Shown here in pieces: positions 17,875 to 26,940 of a DNA stretch of 41,449 nt; within the stretch, counting starts at the first letter, position 1; each line of letters starts with the position of its first letter. The notes below the pieces were generated by a model. The model was not told the origin of the DNA, made no database searches, and saw only the letters and a list, made by a program, of their open reading frames with translations. Position numbers and translations under genes: made by a program. Origin of the DNA: Paracoccaceae bacterium (lineage in GTDB: Bacteria > Pseudomonadota > Alphaproteobacteria > Rhodobacterales > Rhodobacteraceae). The stretch lies in NCBI GenBank assembly GCA_020832705.1, contig JAFIEE010000007.1:1-41449 (forward strand), read 5' to 3'.

Positions 17875-19458
17875 CTAGAGCCCCACCAGCGACGCGAAGC
17901 CCGAGAACGGCCCGCCGGTGCGGATCATCACATTCGCCGCCATGCCCACGGGCGCGTCGATGGGCGCGCCGGGTGCGATGGCAACGCGGGCGTAGCGCTC
18001 GGCGGCGAACACGTCCTGCGGCAGTCCGGCGTGACCGGGCCAGCGGGCATCGAAATTCATCTGCGCCACGCGCCCCTGCAGACGGGTGCCGTCGGCCAGT
18101 TCGATCCGCGCCCGGTCGCCGAGTTCAATCTTGCGGGCGTCCTCGGCAGGGATCAGCGCGTGAATGGCGGCCGTCGCATCGCCGATCAGCACCGCCACCG
18201 CGCGGTCGGGGCGGGCATATTCGCCCGGTGTCATGTCGACCCGGTGCACGGTGCAGTCGCAGGGCGCCAGCACCGGTTCGCCCGTGGCGATACGCTCCTC
18301 GCGCGCGTAAAGCGCGGCGATTTCGGCGGCCAGCCCGGCCAGCCGCAATTCGGCAATCTCGATCGTGGTGCCATCGCCGCGCGGGGCGTCCAGGCCCAGC
18401 CCCAGCGGCGCCAGCGTGCCCGCGCGGGCCGCCGCATCGCGCCGGGCACGCAGGTCCAGCAACGCGGTCTCGGCGCGCAGCACTTCGGCTTCCTGCCGGG
18501 CGCGGTCGCGCTGGCGCGTGGGCGTGGGCAGCCCCTGGGCGTTCAGCGTGGTGAGTTCGGCGCGCTCCACCGCCAGCCGCCGCTCGGCCAGGCGCAGGGC
18601 ATCGTCCAGTTGCGCAAGCTGTTCCTCGGCGCCCTGGGTGGAGAGGTCGGCCACAGTGCCCAATGTGGCCAGCCGCGCGCGCCATTCGGCCTGTTCGGCT
18701 TCGAGCGCGCGGCGGCGGGTGTCCAGATCGTCCAGCCGCGCGTCATGGTCGGCGGGCCGCACATGGCCCAGCACCTCCCCGGCGGCGACCTTCTGGCCGG
18801 CCTTGGCCTGCACCCCGGCGATGACCCCGGCCACCGGCACCGCGACCGTGGTCGCGGGCATGGTGACCGCCGCATACCGCGCGCGCACATTGGCAAGGTT
18901 GTTCCATGTCAGCGTGCCCGCGACCGCCAGCACCGTCGCCGCCAGGCCAAGCTGAAAGGCGGTGCGCATCCCGCGCGTGCGCGTCTCGGTCGCGGTCCGG
19001 GCGGTGCGGGTGGTTTCGGTCTCGTTGAGCAGTTGCGTCAGGCTCAGCGCCTTGTTCGCCACCACCTGATCGACGATCCGGTGCAGCACCTCGGCCTGGG
19101 CGCGGTCCAGATCGACAAAGGCGAACGCCTGCGGGGTCCGGGTGTCGGGATCGGTGGCGCGGGCCTGCACCTGCATCTCGATCCGCGTGCCGCCGCGTCC
19201 GATCAGCAGCGTCACGCCGATCACCCGGCCCCGCCCGGGCGCCAGCACGCGTGGCAGCGGCGCGGCAAGTTCGAAGCCGTTGACATCCCAGGTGGCGACC
19301 GCGTGCTCGACCCCCTGCCAATGCACCGCCATCGGCTCGGGGATACGCACCGGGCGCTGCGCCGCGGGCGCGGTGTGCGGCGCCGGAATGCCCCGCGCTT
19401 CAGGCAAATCGCCATGGGCGCCCTGCGGCGGAAGGGTCATCCATTCTGAATGCGTCAT
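17875..19458 (-). CDS. Alg44-like protein: N-terminal PilZ-like domain plus HlyD/membrane-fusion region
   Basis: Single TM (FQLGLAATVLAVAGTLTWNNLANV) followed by HlyD-type VAVPVAGVIAGVQAKAGQKVAAGEVLGHV, coiled coil, TPGEYARPDRAVAVLIG; immediately upstream of the Alg8-like gene. Start set to ATG 19458. Confidence 0.8.
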   Translation of the reverse strand: MTHSEWMTLPPQGAHGDLPEARGIPAPHTAPAAQRPVRIPEPMAVHWQGVEHAVATWDVNGFELAAPLPRVLAPGRGRVIGVTLLIGRGGTRIEMQVQARATDPDTRTPQAFAFVDLDRAQAEVLHRIVDQVVANKALSLTQLLNETETTRTARTATETRTRGMRTAFQLGLAATVLAVAGTLTWNNLANVRARYAAVTMPATTVAVPVAGVIAGVQAKAGQKVAAGEVLGHVRPADHDARLDDLDTRRRALEAEQAEWRARLATLGTVADLSTQGAEEQLAQLDDALRLAERRLAVERAELTTLNAQGLPTPTRQRDRARQEAEVLRAETALLDLRARRDAAARAGTLAPLGLGLDAPRGDGTTIEIAELRLAGLAAEIAALYAREERIATGEPVLAPCDCTVHRVDMTPGEYARPDRAVAVLIGDATAAIHALIPAEDARKIELGDRARIELADGTRLQGRVAQMNFDARWPGHAGLPQDVFAAERYARVAIAPGAPIDAPVGMAANVMIRTGGPFSGFASLVGL

Positions 19459-19659
19459 GCCACGGCTTCCAGATTTTGCCGCCCCAGAATGCGGGCGCTG
19501 CGGTCTCTGTTGCCGGTATCGGAACGAATCGTGTTTGAAATTGGGCGTGTAGCGAACAATCCCGGGGCAATGCGCCGGATTGCCTGCTGCGCCGGAAACA
19601 AAGCCGCTGGGCGTTGTTGCGGTCAAGGCGCCAGTGGCCCCGCCGGGCTCGAACGCGAA

Positions 19660-19682
19660 GGGGGCGCCGTTGTGGCGCCCCC
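19660..19682 (-). terminator. Hairpin downstream of the BCCT gene
   Basis: GGGGGCGCC-gttgt-GGCGCCCCC, perfect 9-bp stem, 5-nt loop, 29 bp past the stop; no long U-run. Confidence 0.5.
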
Positions 19683-19710
19683 CTGCCATGGTGTCGGCCC
19701 GGGCCGTGCG

Positions 19711-21369
19711 CTATCGCGGCTCGGACATCAGCCCCTTGATCAGCGCATAGCAGGCAACCAGCAGCACGATCGCGAAGGGCAGCCCGGTGGACACCGCCGC
19801 CGCCTGCAAGGCGACAAGCCCGCCACCAAGCAGGAGCGCTGAGGCCAGCAGCCCCTCGAAGATCACCCAGAAGATGCGCTGGCTGACCGGTGCGTTGATC
19901 TTGCCGCCTGCGGTGATGGTGTCGATCACCAGCGAGCCGGAATCCGACGAGGTGACAAAGAACACGATCACCAGCGTGATGGCGATGATCGAGGTCACGG
20001 TCGCCATCGGCAGTTCCGACAGCATGCCGAAGAGCGACAGCTCGGGCACGTAGTCGGCGACGACAAAGCCGTAGACGGCGCTTTCGGTCACGCGGTCGAT
20101 CATCTGCTGGATCGCGGTGCCGCCGAAGCTGGTCATCCAGATCGCCGAGACGATGGTGGGGATCAGCAGCACGCAGATGATGAATTCGCGCACCGTGCGG
20201 CCCCGGCTCACGCGGGCGATGAACATGCCCACGAACGGCGACCAGCTTATCCACCACGCCCAGTAGAACGCCGTCCACCCCTGCCGGAACCCGTCATCAT
20301 CGCGGCCCACCGGGTTCGACAGCGCCACGATCTCGGAGAAATAGGCGCCAAGGTTGCCGAAGAACTGCGTCACCAGCAGCATCGTCGGCCCAACCAGGAT
20401 GACAAAGAGCATCAGCACGATGGCCAGCACCATGTTGATTTCCGACAGCCGCTTGACCCCGCCATCCAGGCCGCGGATGACCGAAATCAGCGCCAGCACG
20501 GTGATGCCCGCAATCAGGATCACGGCGAAGTTCACGTTCTCGCCCGCGCCCTCGATCCCGAAGACGAAGCCGATCCCCGCCGAGGCCTGCTGCGCGCCGA
20601 ACCCCAGCGAAGTCGCCAGCCCGAACAGCGTGGCGAACACCGCCAGAATGTCGATCACATGGCCCGGCCAGCCCCAGACACGTTCGCCCAGGATCGGATA
20701 GAAGATCGACCGCACCGTGAGCGGCAGCCCCTTGTTATAGGCAAAAAGGGCCAGCGACAGCGCCACCACGGCATAGATCGCCCAGGGGTGCAGGCCCCAG
20801 TGATAGATTGTTGCCGCCATGGCGGTCAGGCGCGCGGCCTCGAACACGGCAGGGTCGGCCAGTTCGCCATCCACCACGCCGATATCGCGCATCAGCGGCT
20901 GGTCGCCCCAGGGCGTGGCGAAGTAATAGACCGGTTCCAGCACGCCAAAGAACATCAGCCCGATGCCCATGCCGGCGGCAAAGAGCATGGCGAACCATCC
21001 CGCATAACCATAATCCGGCGTGGCATCCGCGCCACCGATCCGGATCTTGCCCAGCGGCGAGATCAGGATCCCGAGGCAGACCAGAACAAAGATGTTGCCC
21101 GCCATCAGGAAGAACCAGTCGAAGCTGGAGGTCAGGAAGCCGCGCATGGCGGTAAACAGCGGCTCGGCCTGCGTCTGGAAGGCAAGGGTGATGATGACGA
21201 AAGCCACCGTCACCAGCCCCGAGACAACGAAGACCGGATTGTGGATGTCCAGCCCGAAGGGGCCGATGGAGGGGGTGATGTTGTCCTGGCCGATCTCGTA
21301 ATCGGTTTCGATGATGTCCGATGCCCCCTCGGGTGCCGGAATCGACTCCTGTTCGTCTTCGGTACTCAT
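19711..21369 (-). CDS. BCCT-family (betaine/carnitine/choline) transporter
   Basis: GMGIGLMFFGVLEPVYYFATPWG and WAWWISWSPFVGMFIARVSRGRTVREFI. Confidence 0.95.
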   Translation of the reverse strand: MSTEDEQESIPAPEGASDIIETDYEIGQDNITPSIGPFGLDIHNPVFVVSGLVTVAFVIITLAFQTQAEPLFTAMRGFLTSSFDWFFLMAGNIFVLVCLGILISPLGKIRIGGADATPDYGYAGWFAMLFAAGMGIGLMFFGVLEPVYYFATPWGDQPLMRDIGVVDGELADPAVFEAARLTAMAATIYHWGLHPWAIYAVVALSLALFAYNKGLPLTVRSIFYPILGERVWGWPGHVIDILAVFATLFGLATSLGFGAQQASAGIGFVFGIEGAGENVNFAVILIAGITVLALISVIRGLDGGVKRLSEINMVLAIVLMLFVILVGPTMLLVTQFFGNLGAYFSEIVALSNPVGRDDDGFRQGWTAFYWAWWISWSPFVGMFIARVSRGRTVREFIICVLLIPTIVSAIWMTSFGGTAIQQMIDRVTESAVYGFVVADYVPELSLFGMLSELPMATVTSIIAITLVIVFFVTSSDSGSLVIDTITAGGKINAPVSQRIFWVIFEGLLASALLLGGGLVALQAAAVSTGLPFAIVLLVACYALIKGLMSEPR

Positions 21370-21414
21370 GCGTGTTCCCCCGTTTGTTGTGATTGTTCGG
21401 TCTGGCGGCCCGGC

Positions 21415-21828
21415 TCAGCGCACCAGAAACACCGACACATCGCTATGCGCCGAGATCGTGGCGCCGTGCCCGGCCCAGATATAGTCGGTCACGCCCGGCA
21501 CATGCGAGGCCATGACCACAAGATCGCCCTGCAATTCCTTGATCGCATTCAGCAATGTCTTGTCGGTGTCGATCGTCGGATCATGGCTGGAATAGGCGTG
21601 CGCCTCGGCGGTGATGCCATGGGCCTCGGCCTGGCTCCGGGCGAAGGCCTCGAGTTTCTGGCCGAATTCCGCCGGGTTGTGGGCAATTGGCGTGGGCACC
21701 TCTGCGGTCACCGAAACAAAGATCACGGTCGCACCGTAATGCTTTGCCAGATCGGCGGTGACCTGAAGCGCTTTCGGCAGGCGCTCCACATGGCCCAGAT
21801 CTACGGGCATGACGAGTCTGCGATACAC
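21415..21828 (-). CDS. UspA-family universal stress protein
   Basis: YRRLVMPVDLGHVERLPKALQVTADLAKHYGATVIFVSV..GDLVVMASHVPGVTDYIWAGHGATISAHSDVSVFLVR; GTG start at 21828 preceded by AGGAGGGAGCCA. Confidence 0.88.
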   Translation of the reverse strand: MYRRLVMPVDLGHVERLPKALQVTADLAKHYGATVIFVSVTAEVPTPIAHNPAEFGQKLEAFARSQAEAHGITAEAHAYSSHDPTIDTDKTLLNAIKELQGDLVVMASHVPGVTDYIWAGHGATISAHSDVSVFLVR

Positions 21829-22044
21829 TGGCTCCCTCCTTTTGCTGTCTGACGTGGCGTTCTGACGCGGCATTGCGCAAAATTCAGGCATCCGCTGACG
21901 CCTGCTGCACGGAACCTAACACGCAAGCGAGAGGGTCAGAAACCGGGTGCGACCGCGAATGTTCAGAAAGCGACGCAAGACTGTCGCTTATGAGCCACGC
22001 CTGCGCCCCCGGACCATGTCCATGACGTGCGCGCGGGCGGTTCT

Positions 22045-22119
22045 GGCGCATGGGCTGCCGGCGCATGGGCTACCGGGGCATGGGGTGCCGGGGCATGGGG
22101 TGCCGGCGCATGGGGTAAA
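22045..22119. repeat. 15-bp tandem repeat, 5 units
   Basis: ggcgcatgggctgcc ggcgcatgggctacc ggggcatggggtgcc ggggcatggggtgcc ggcgcatggggtaaa. Confidence 0.93.
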
Positions 22120-22180
22120 GCAGCCCGGACCGGTCCGGAGCGGGATGCGCCGCGCCTGTGCGGCGGGTGCCGGGCTCGGG

Positions 22181-23134
22181 TCAGACCGGGTTGGGCAATT
22201 CGCGGCCTTCCTTGAAGGCGAGTGCATTGGCGACCGCCATCAGCCCCATGTCGGTGCGCACCTCCAGCGCGGCGGTGCCCAGATGCGGCAGCAGGACCAC
22301 GTTTTCCATGGCGCGCAATGCCTCGGGCACTTCCGGCTCGAACTCGTAGACATCCAGCCCCGCCCCGGCGATGCGGCCCTTCTGAAGCGCCGTGATCAAG
22401 GCGGATTCGTCGATCACGTCGCCGCGGGCGATGTTGACGATATGGGTGTGCGGGCGCATGGCGGCGAGCGCCTTCGCGCCGATCAGATGCCGGTTGTCGC
22501 CGCCGCCCGGCACCGCCACCACCACCATGTCGGCGGCTTTCATCACCGCGGCAATGCTGTCCAGTTGCCGCGCGGGCAGGCCCTCGACCGCCTTGGGCGA
22601 GCGGTTGTGGAACACCACCTCCATGCCCAGCCCGAAATGCGCGCGCCGGGCGATGGCCTGGCCGATCCGTCCCATGCCGATCACGCCCAGCACCTTGCCG
22701 CCCAGATGCAGGCCCAGCATCTGGGTCGGATGCCAGCCCGCCCAGCCCCCTGCGCGCACCAGCCGCTCGCCTTCGCCCGCACGGCGCGCGGTCATCAGCA
22801 TCAGCATCAGCCCGATATCCGCCGTCGCCTCGGTCACCGCGCCGGGGGTGTTGGTGACCGCCACGCCTGCGGCCCGGGCCGCCGCCACGTCGATGTGGTT
22901 GTAGCCGACGCCGAAATTGGCCAGCAGCCTGCAGCGCGGCTGCGGCACTTCGGCAAAGACCTCGGCCGAGAACAGATCGCCCAGTGTCGGCAGCACCACG
23001 TCATAAAGCGCGAGCGCGGCGCGCATCTCGCCGGTTTTCAGCGGCGTGGTCGCCTCGCGCGCGGTGACATTGAAGTGTTTGCGCGCCTCGGCGAGCACGG
23101 GCGCGGGCAGGGGGCGGGTGATGTAGAGTTCCAC
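22181..23134 (-). CDS. D-isomer-specific 2-hydroxyacid dehydrogenase
   Basis: VLGVIGMGRIGQAIARRA, NIARGDVIDESALITAL, AGAGLDVYEFEPEVPEAL..NVVLLPHLGTA. Confidence 0.92.
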   Translation of the reverse strand: MELYITRPLPAPVLAEARKHFNVTAREATTPLKTGEMRAALALYDVVLPTLGDLFSAEVFAEVPQPRCRLLANFGVGYNHIDVAAARAAGVAVTNTPGAVTEATADIGLMLMLMTARRAGEGERLVRAGGWAGWHPTQMLGLHLGGKVLGVIGMGRIGQAIARRAHFGLGMEVVFHNRSPKAVEGLPARQLDSIAAVMKAADMVVVAVPGGGDNRHLIGAKALAAMRPHTHIVNIARGDVIDESALITALQKGRIAGAGLDVYEFEPEVPEALRAMENVVLLPHLGTAALEVRTDMGLMAVANALAFKEGRELPNPV

Positions 23135-23146
23135 GGGCGGTTCCTT

Positions 23147-23500
23147 TCAGTGCATGCGCTGGCCTTCGGGCACGTCGCGGTCGGGGGCGATCAGCACAAC
23201 GCGGCCTTCGGCGTCCGAGACGCCCAGCACCAGCACCTCGGAGCGCATGGGCCCGATCTGGCGGGGCGGGAAGTTCACCACCGCCATCACCTGCCGCCCG
23301 ACCAGTGCCGCCGGGTCATAGTGTTCGGTGATCCGGGCCGAGGATTTCCTTTCGCCGATCTCCGGGCCGAAATCGATCCACAGGCGCAGGGCGGGCTTGC
23401 GCGCCTCGGGGAAGGGTTCGGCGCGGGTGATGCGGCCCACGCGGATGTCGACCTGCAGGAAGTCATCGAAACCGATGGTCGCCGCGGGCGTGCCGCTCAT
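23147..23500 (-). CDS. csaA: CsaA-like tRNA-binding-domain protein
   Basis: FLQVDIRVGRITRAEPFPEARKPALRLWIDFG..GPMRSEVLVLGV; 117 aa. Confidence 0.88.
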   Translation of the reverse strand: MSGTPAATIGFDDFLQVDIRVGRITRAEPFPEARKPALRLWIDFGPEIGERKSSARITEHYDPAALVGRQVMAVVNFPPRQIGPMRSEVLVLGVSDAEGRVVLIAPDRDVPEGQRMH

Positions 23501-24306
23501 TGCCCCAGCTCCCGCGAGCGGGCGGCGGCGGCGGCCACCGCGCGGGGCAGGAGTGCGGGAAACCCCGTGTCCCTGTCCATAAGCACCGCCAGCGCGGCGG
23601 CGGTGGTGCCGCCGGGGCTGGTGACATTGACGCGCAACTGTCCGGGGCTGTCATCCGATGCTTCGGCCAGCGCGCCCGCACCGGCGACGGTGGCGCGCGC
23701 CAGTTGCAGGGCCAGGTCGGAGGGCAGGCCCTCGGCCTCGGCGGCCGCCGCCAGCGTTTCGATCAGGTGAAACACATAGGCCGGGCCGGAGCCGGAAACG
23801 GCGGTCACCGCGTCCATCTGCGATTCGTCGTCAAGCCGGACCACCTGACCCACGGCCGAGAGCAGGGTTTCGGCCAGTGCCAGCCCCTCGGCCCCGGCAT
23901 GGGCGTTGCCCACAATGGCGGTGATGCCGCGTCCCACGGCGGCGGGGGTGTTGGGCATGGCGCGCACCAGCGGGGTCTGCGTGCCCAGCGCGGCCGCGAA
24001 GGCGCGCAGTGACGTTCCGGCGGCCACCGAGACAAAGAGCGTGGCGCCATTGCCGAAGCCCTGCAGCGCGGGCAGCGCTTCGCCCATCATCTGCGGCTTG
24101 ACGGCGACCACGACCACCGCCGGGGCCGGGGGAAGTTCGGCGTTCACGTGCACGCCCTGCGCCTGCACCCAGTCCGAAGGCTGCGGGTCGATCACATGCA
24201 CCGCGCCCGGGTCCACGCCGCGCGCCAGCCAGCCCGCCAGCATGGCCGAGCCCATCTTGCCGCACCCCAGCATCACCAGCCCGTCACGGTTGACCCTGTC
24301 CATCAT
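23497..24306 (-). CDS. proC: Pyrroline-5-carboxylate reductase
   Basis: VMLGCGKMGSAMLAGWL, VRAMPNTPAAVGRGITAI, DAVTAVSGSGPAYVFHLIE, VTSPGGTTAAALAVL. Confidence 0.95.
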   Translation of the reverse strand: MMDRVNRDGLVMLGCGKMGSAMLAGWLARGVDPGAVHVIDPQPSDWVQAQGVHVNAELPPAPAVVVVAVKPQMMGEALPALQGFGNGATLFVSVAAGTSLRAFAAALGTQTPLVRAMPNTPAAVGRGITAIVGNAHAGAEGLALAETLLSAVGQVVRLDDESQMDAVTAVSGSGPAYVFHLIETLAAAAEAEGLPSDLALQLARATVAGAGALAEASDDSPGQLRVNVTSPGGTTAAALAVLMDRDTGFPALLPRAVAAAAARSRELGQ

Positions 24307-24577
24307 CGGCTGCCCCTTGCTTCCGTTGCGCGCACCCTAGGACAGGGGCGGCCCCGGCGGAAAGCGGTTTTTCGTGGTGGATGACGGGCGGGGTGAATTC
24401 GTGTTCCAGCCCCGGAGACCCGGGGTAATTCGGTGCGGTCACGGATCGAAGCCTGCAGAAAGCGCCCGCTCAGCGCCCCGCCCGCCCGCCCATGGCGCTT
24501 CGCGGGCGCTGCCCGGCGCGGGGCGCCGGGCGGGCATTGGTGCGGGCGGCGCGCAAGGGGCCGCAGCGCAAGCCCGG

Positions 24578-25081
24578 TCAGGCGCGGCCGAAGGCTTCGG
24601 CGATGGCAACCTTGAGCGCGGTCTCCGCGCCGTGATCGGCCCAGGCGACAAGCTGGAACGCGGGATAGAACCGCTCGCAGGCGTTCACCGCATCCAGCAC
24701 CATCCGCGCGATCTGCGCGCTGCTGGCCATCTGCCCGCCGGTGAGCAGCAGCCCGTAGCGCCAGACCATCAGGCTTTGCTCTTCCCACAGGCTGAACGAC
24801 CCCGACCAGAGCATGTCATTGGCCCGGTTGATGGTGTCGAGCAGGTCACCGCGCCGCGCCGCGGGGGGGTCCATCTCGAACGAGCAGATCAGCCGCAGCG
24901 TTTCATCGCCCGCCGACCAGGCCAGCGTCAGCGAATAGGTGCGCCATTGCCCCTCGACCGCCATGGCGATCTGGTCCTCGCCGACGCGGTCGAACTCCCA
25001 CGCGCGGGTTTCGGCCAGCGATTCGACGATGTCGATGGGATGGATTTCGGCGGTGCTCAGATCGGTATCGATGTATGACAT
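24578..25081 (-). CDS. YbjN-domain protein
   Basis: 167-aa reading from ATG 25081: MSYIDTDLSTAEIHPIDIVESLAETRAWEFDRVGEDQIAMAVEG..LRLICSFEMDPP..NRANDMLWSGSFSLW. Confidence 0.82.
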   Translation of the reverse strand: MSYIDTDLSTAEIHPIDIVESLAETRAWEFDRVGEDQIAMAVEGQWRTYSLTLAWSAGDETLRLICSFEMDPPAARRGDLLDTINRANDMLWSGSFSLWEEQSLMVWRYGLLLTGGQMASSAQIARMVLDAVNACERFYPAFQLVAWADHGAETALKVAIAEAFGRA

Positions 25082-25460
25082 GCCCCTGCCCCTTGCGCCT
25101 GTGCGGTTGTTGTCACCGCCCACCAGACCCGGTGTGCCGCGCCAAGAACTTTGGCGCTCCGGGTTCCGAATTACCAGATATGGTGGTCCGAAAGACCGGG
25201 CCTGTAAAGCGGATTCTCGGCGCGGCGTGACCGTGGGGGCACCAGGGCGGGCCGCCTGTGGCGCGAATGCACGCCTTTGGCAAGCCTTCGGAGGGGCAGG
25301 GCCGGGCCATGGCGGCTGCAAAGCCGGCGCGTTCGGGCAGCCACGCGGGGATTCGCGCGGCGGCCTTGCAGGGCGTTGACGGTTGTGGTGCGGCGTGGTT
25401 TGCGCAGATATGGTCGGACACAGACCGACCGCCAGGATATCCGATGACGGGCACAACCGC

Positions 25461-26258
25461 ATGACCCTTGCCTTCCGCTGCCTGCTGGCCACCCTTGCGG
25501 CTGCGGTGCTGGGCATCCTGCACCCCGCCGCCGCCCCCGCGAGCGCGCGCGAGGGGGCGCCGGTGATCGCCGCTGCCTCGGACCTGCAGTTCGCCGTCGA
25601 GGAAGTGGCCGCCGCCTTCACCGCCGAGACGGGCCTGCGGGTGCGGCTGGCCATGGGGTCGACCGGCAATTTTGCCCGCCAGATCCGCGAAGGCGCCCCG
25701 TTCGAGATCTTCATGGCCGCCGACGAGCAGTTCATCGCCGACCTGCACGCCGAAGGGTTCACCCGTGACGCAGGCGACCTTTATGCCATCGGACGGCTGG
25801 TCATCATCGTTCCGCAGGGGGGGATGTTGAAGCCGGACCCGTCGCTGGACCATCTGGCCGAAATGCTGGCGGCCGGACAGATCACCCGCTTCGCCATCGC
25901 CAACCCCGAACACGCGCCCTATGGCATGCGCGCCCGCGAGGCGCTGGTTGCGCGCGGGCTCTGGGAGGATCTGCAAGCCGTTCTGGTCCTGGGCGAGAAT
26001 GTCAGCCAGGCCGCGCAGTTCGCGCTTTCGGGCAATGCCGAAGGCGGCATCATCGCCTGGTCGCTGGCGCTGGCCCCGCAGGTGGCGCGGCGGGGCGTGC
26101 ACGCGCTGATCCCCGAGGACTGGCACGCGCCCCTGCGCCAGCGCATGGCGCTGCTGAACGGCGCCGGGCCGGTGGCCGAAGCCTTCTACGCGTTCATGAT
26201 GGCGCCCGAAGCGCGCGAGATCATGGCGCGCCACGGCTTTACCCTGCCGGAGGAGTAG
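25461..26258 (+). CDS. modA: Molybdate ABC transporter substrate-binding protein
   Basis: PVIAAASDLQFAVEEVAAAF..VRLAMGSTGNFARQIREGAPFEIFMAADEQF..IANPEHAPYGMRAREAL; start refined to 25461. Confidence 0.92.
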   Translation: MTLAFRCLLATLAAAVLGILHPAAAPASAREGAPVIAAASDLQFAVEEVAAAFTAETGLRVRLAMGSTGNFARQIREGAPFEIFMAADEQFIADLHAEGFTRDAGDLYAIGRLVIIVPQGGMLKPDPSLDHLAEMLAAGQITRFAIANPEHAPYGMRAREALVARGLWEDLQAVLVLGENVSQAAQFALSGNAEGGIIAWSLALAPQVARRGVHALIPEDWHAPLRQRMALLNGAGPVAEAFYAFMMAPEAREIMARHGFTLPEE

Positions 26259-26261
26259 CGC

Positions 26262-26930
26262 ATGGATTGGACCGCGCTGTGGCTGTCGCTGAAACTGGCG
26301 GGCTGGACGGTAGCGATCCTTCTGCCGGTGTCCGTGCTGGCGGGGCGCGCGCTGGCCTGGCGCGATTTTCGCGGCAAGCGCCTGGCCGAGGCGGTGGTGA
26401 TGCTGCCGCTGGTGCTGCCGCCGACGGTCTTCGGCTTCTATCTGCTGGTGGCCTTCGGGCGCGAGACCTTTGTCGGCCAGATGTGGCAGACGCTGTTCGG
26501 CGGGCAGTTGGTGTTCAGCTTTCAGGGGCTGGTGGTGGCCTCGGTGATCTTCAACCTGCCGTTCGCCATCCAGCCCGCGCAGCGCGGATTCGAGGCGGTG
26601 TCGCGCGAGTTGCGCGAAGCGGCGGCCTGCTGCGGCATGTCGCCCTGGCGGTCTTTGTGGAAGGTGGAACTGCCGCTGGCCTGGCCCGGGGTGATGACGG
26701 CGATGGTGCTGACCTTTGCGCATACGCTGGGCGAATTCGGCATCGTGCTGATGGTGGGGGGCGCGATCCCGGGCGAGACCAAGACCATCGCCATCGCCAT
26801 CTATGACCGGGTGCAGGCGTTTGACGACCGCTCGGCGGCGGTCATGTCGGCGGTGCTGGTGGGGATCTCGCTGTTTGCCATCGCCGTGACCTTCGCGCTG
26901 TCGGCGCGCGTGGGCCGGAAGCTGGGATGA
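26262..26930 (+). CDS. modB: Molybdate ABC transporter permease
   Basis: VMLPLVLPPTVFGFYLLVAFG..LREAAACCGMSPWRSLWKVELPLAWPGVMTAMVLTFAHTLGEFGIVLMVGG. Confidence 0.94.
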   Translation: MDWTALWLSLKLAGWTVAILLPVSVLAGRALAWRDFRGKRLAEAVVMLPLVLPPTVFGFYLLVAFGRETFVGQMWQTLFGGQLVFSFQGLVVASVIFNLPFAIQPAQRGFEAVSRELREAAACCGMSPWRSLWKVELPLAWPGVMTAMVLTFAHTLGEFGIVLMVGGAIPGETKTIAIAIYDRVQAFDDRSAAVMSAVLVGISLFAIAVTFALSARVGRKLG

Positions 26931-26940
26931 GGGGGGCGGA

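Noticed and set aside
21947-23770. 607-aa plus-strand ORF containing the AHGLPGHGVP repeat peptide
   Set aside because: Most of it is antisense to the hydroxyacid dehydrogenase, csaA and proC; the repeat peptide is just a translation of the 15-bp DNA repeat, with no convincing start signal.
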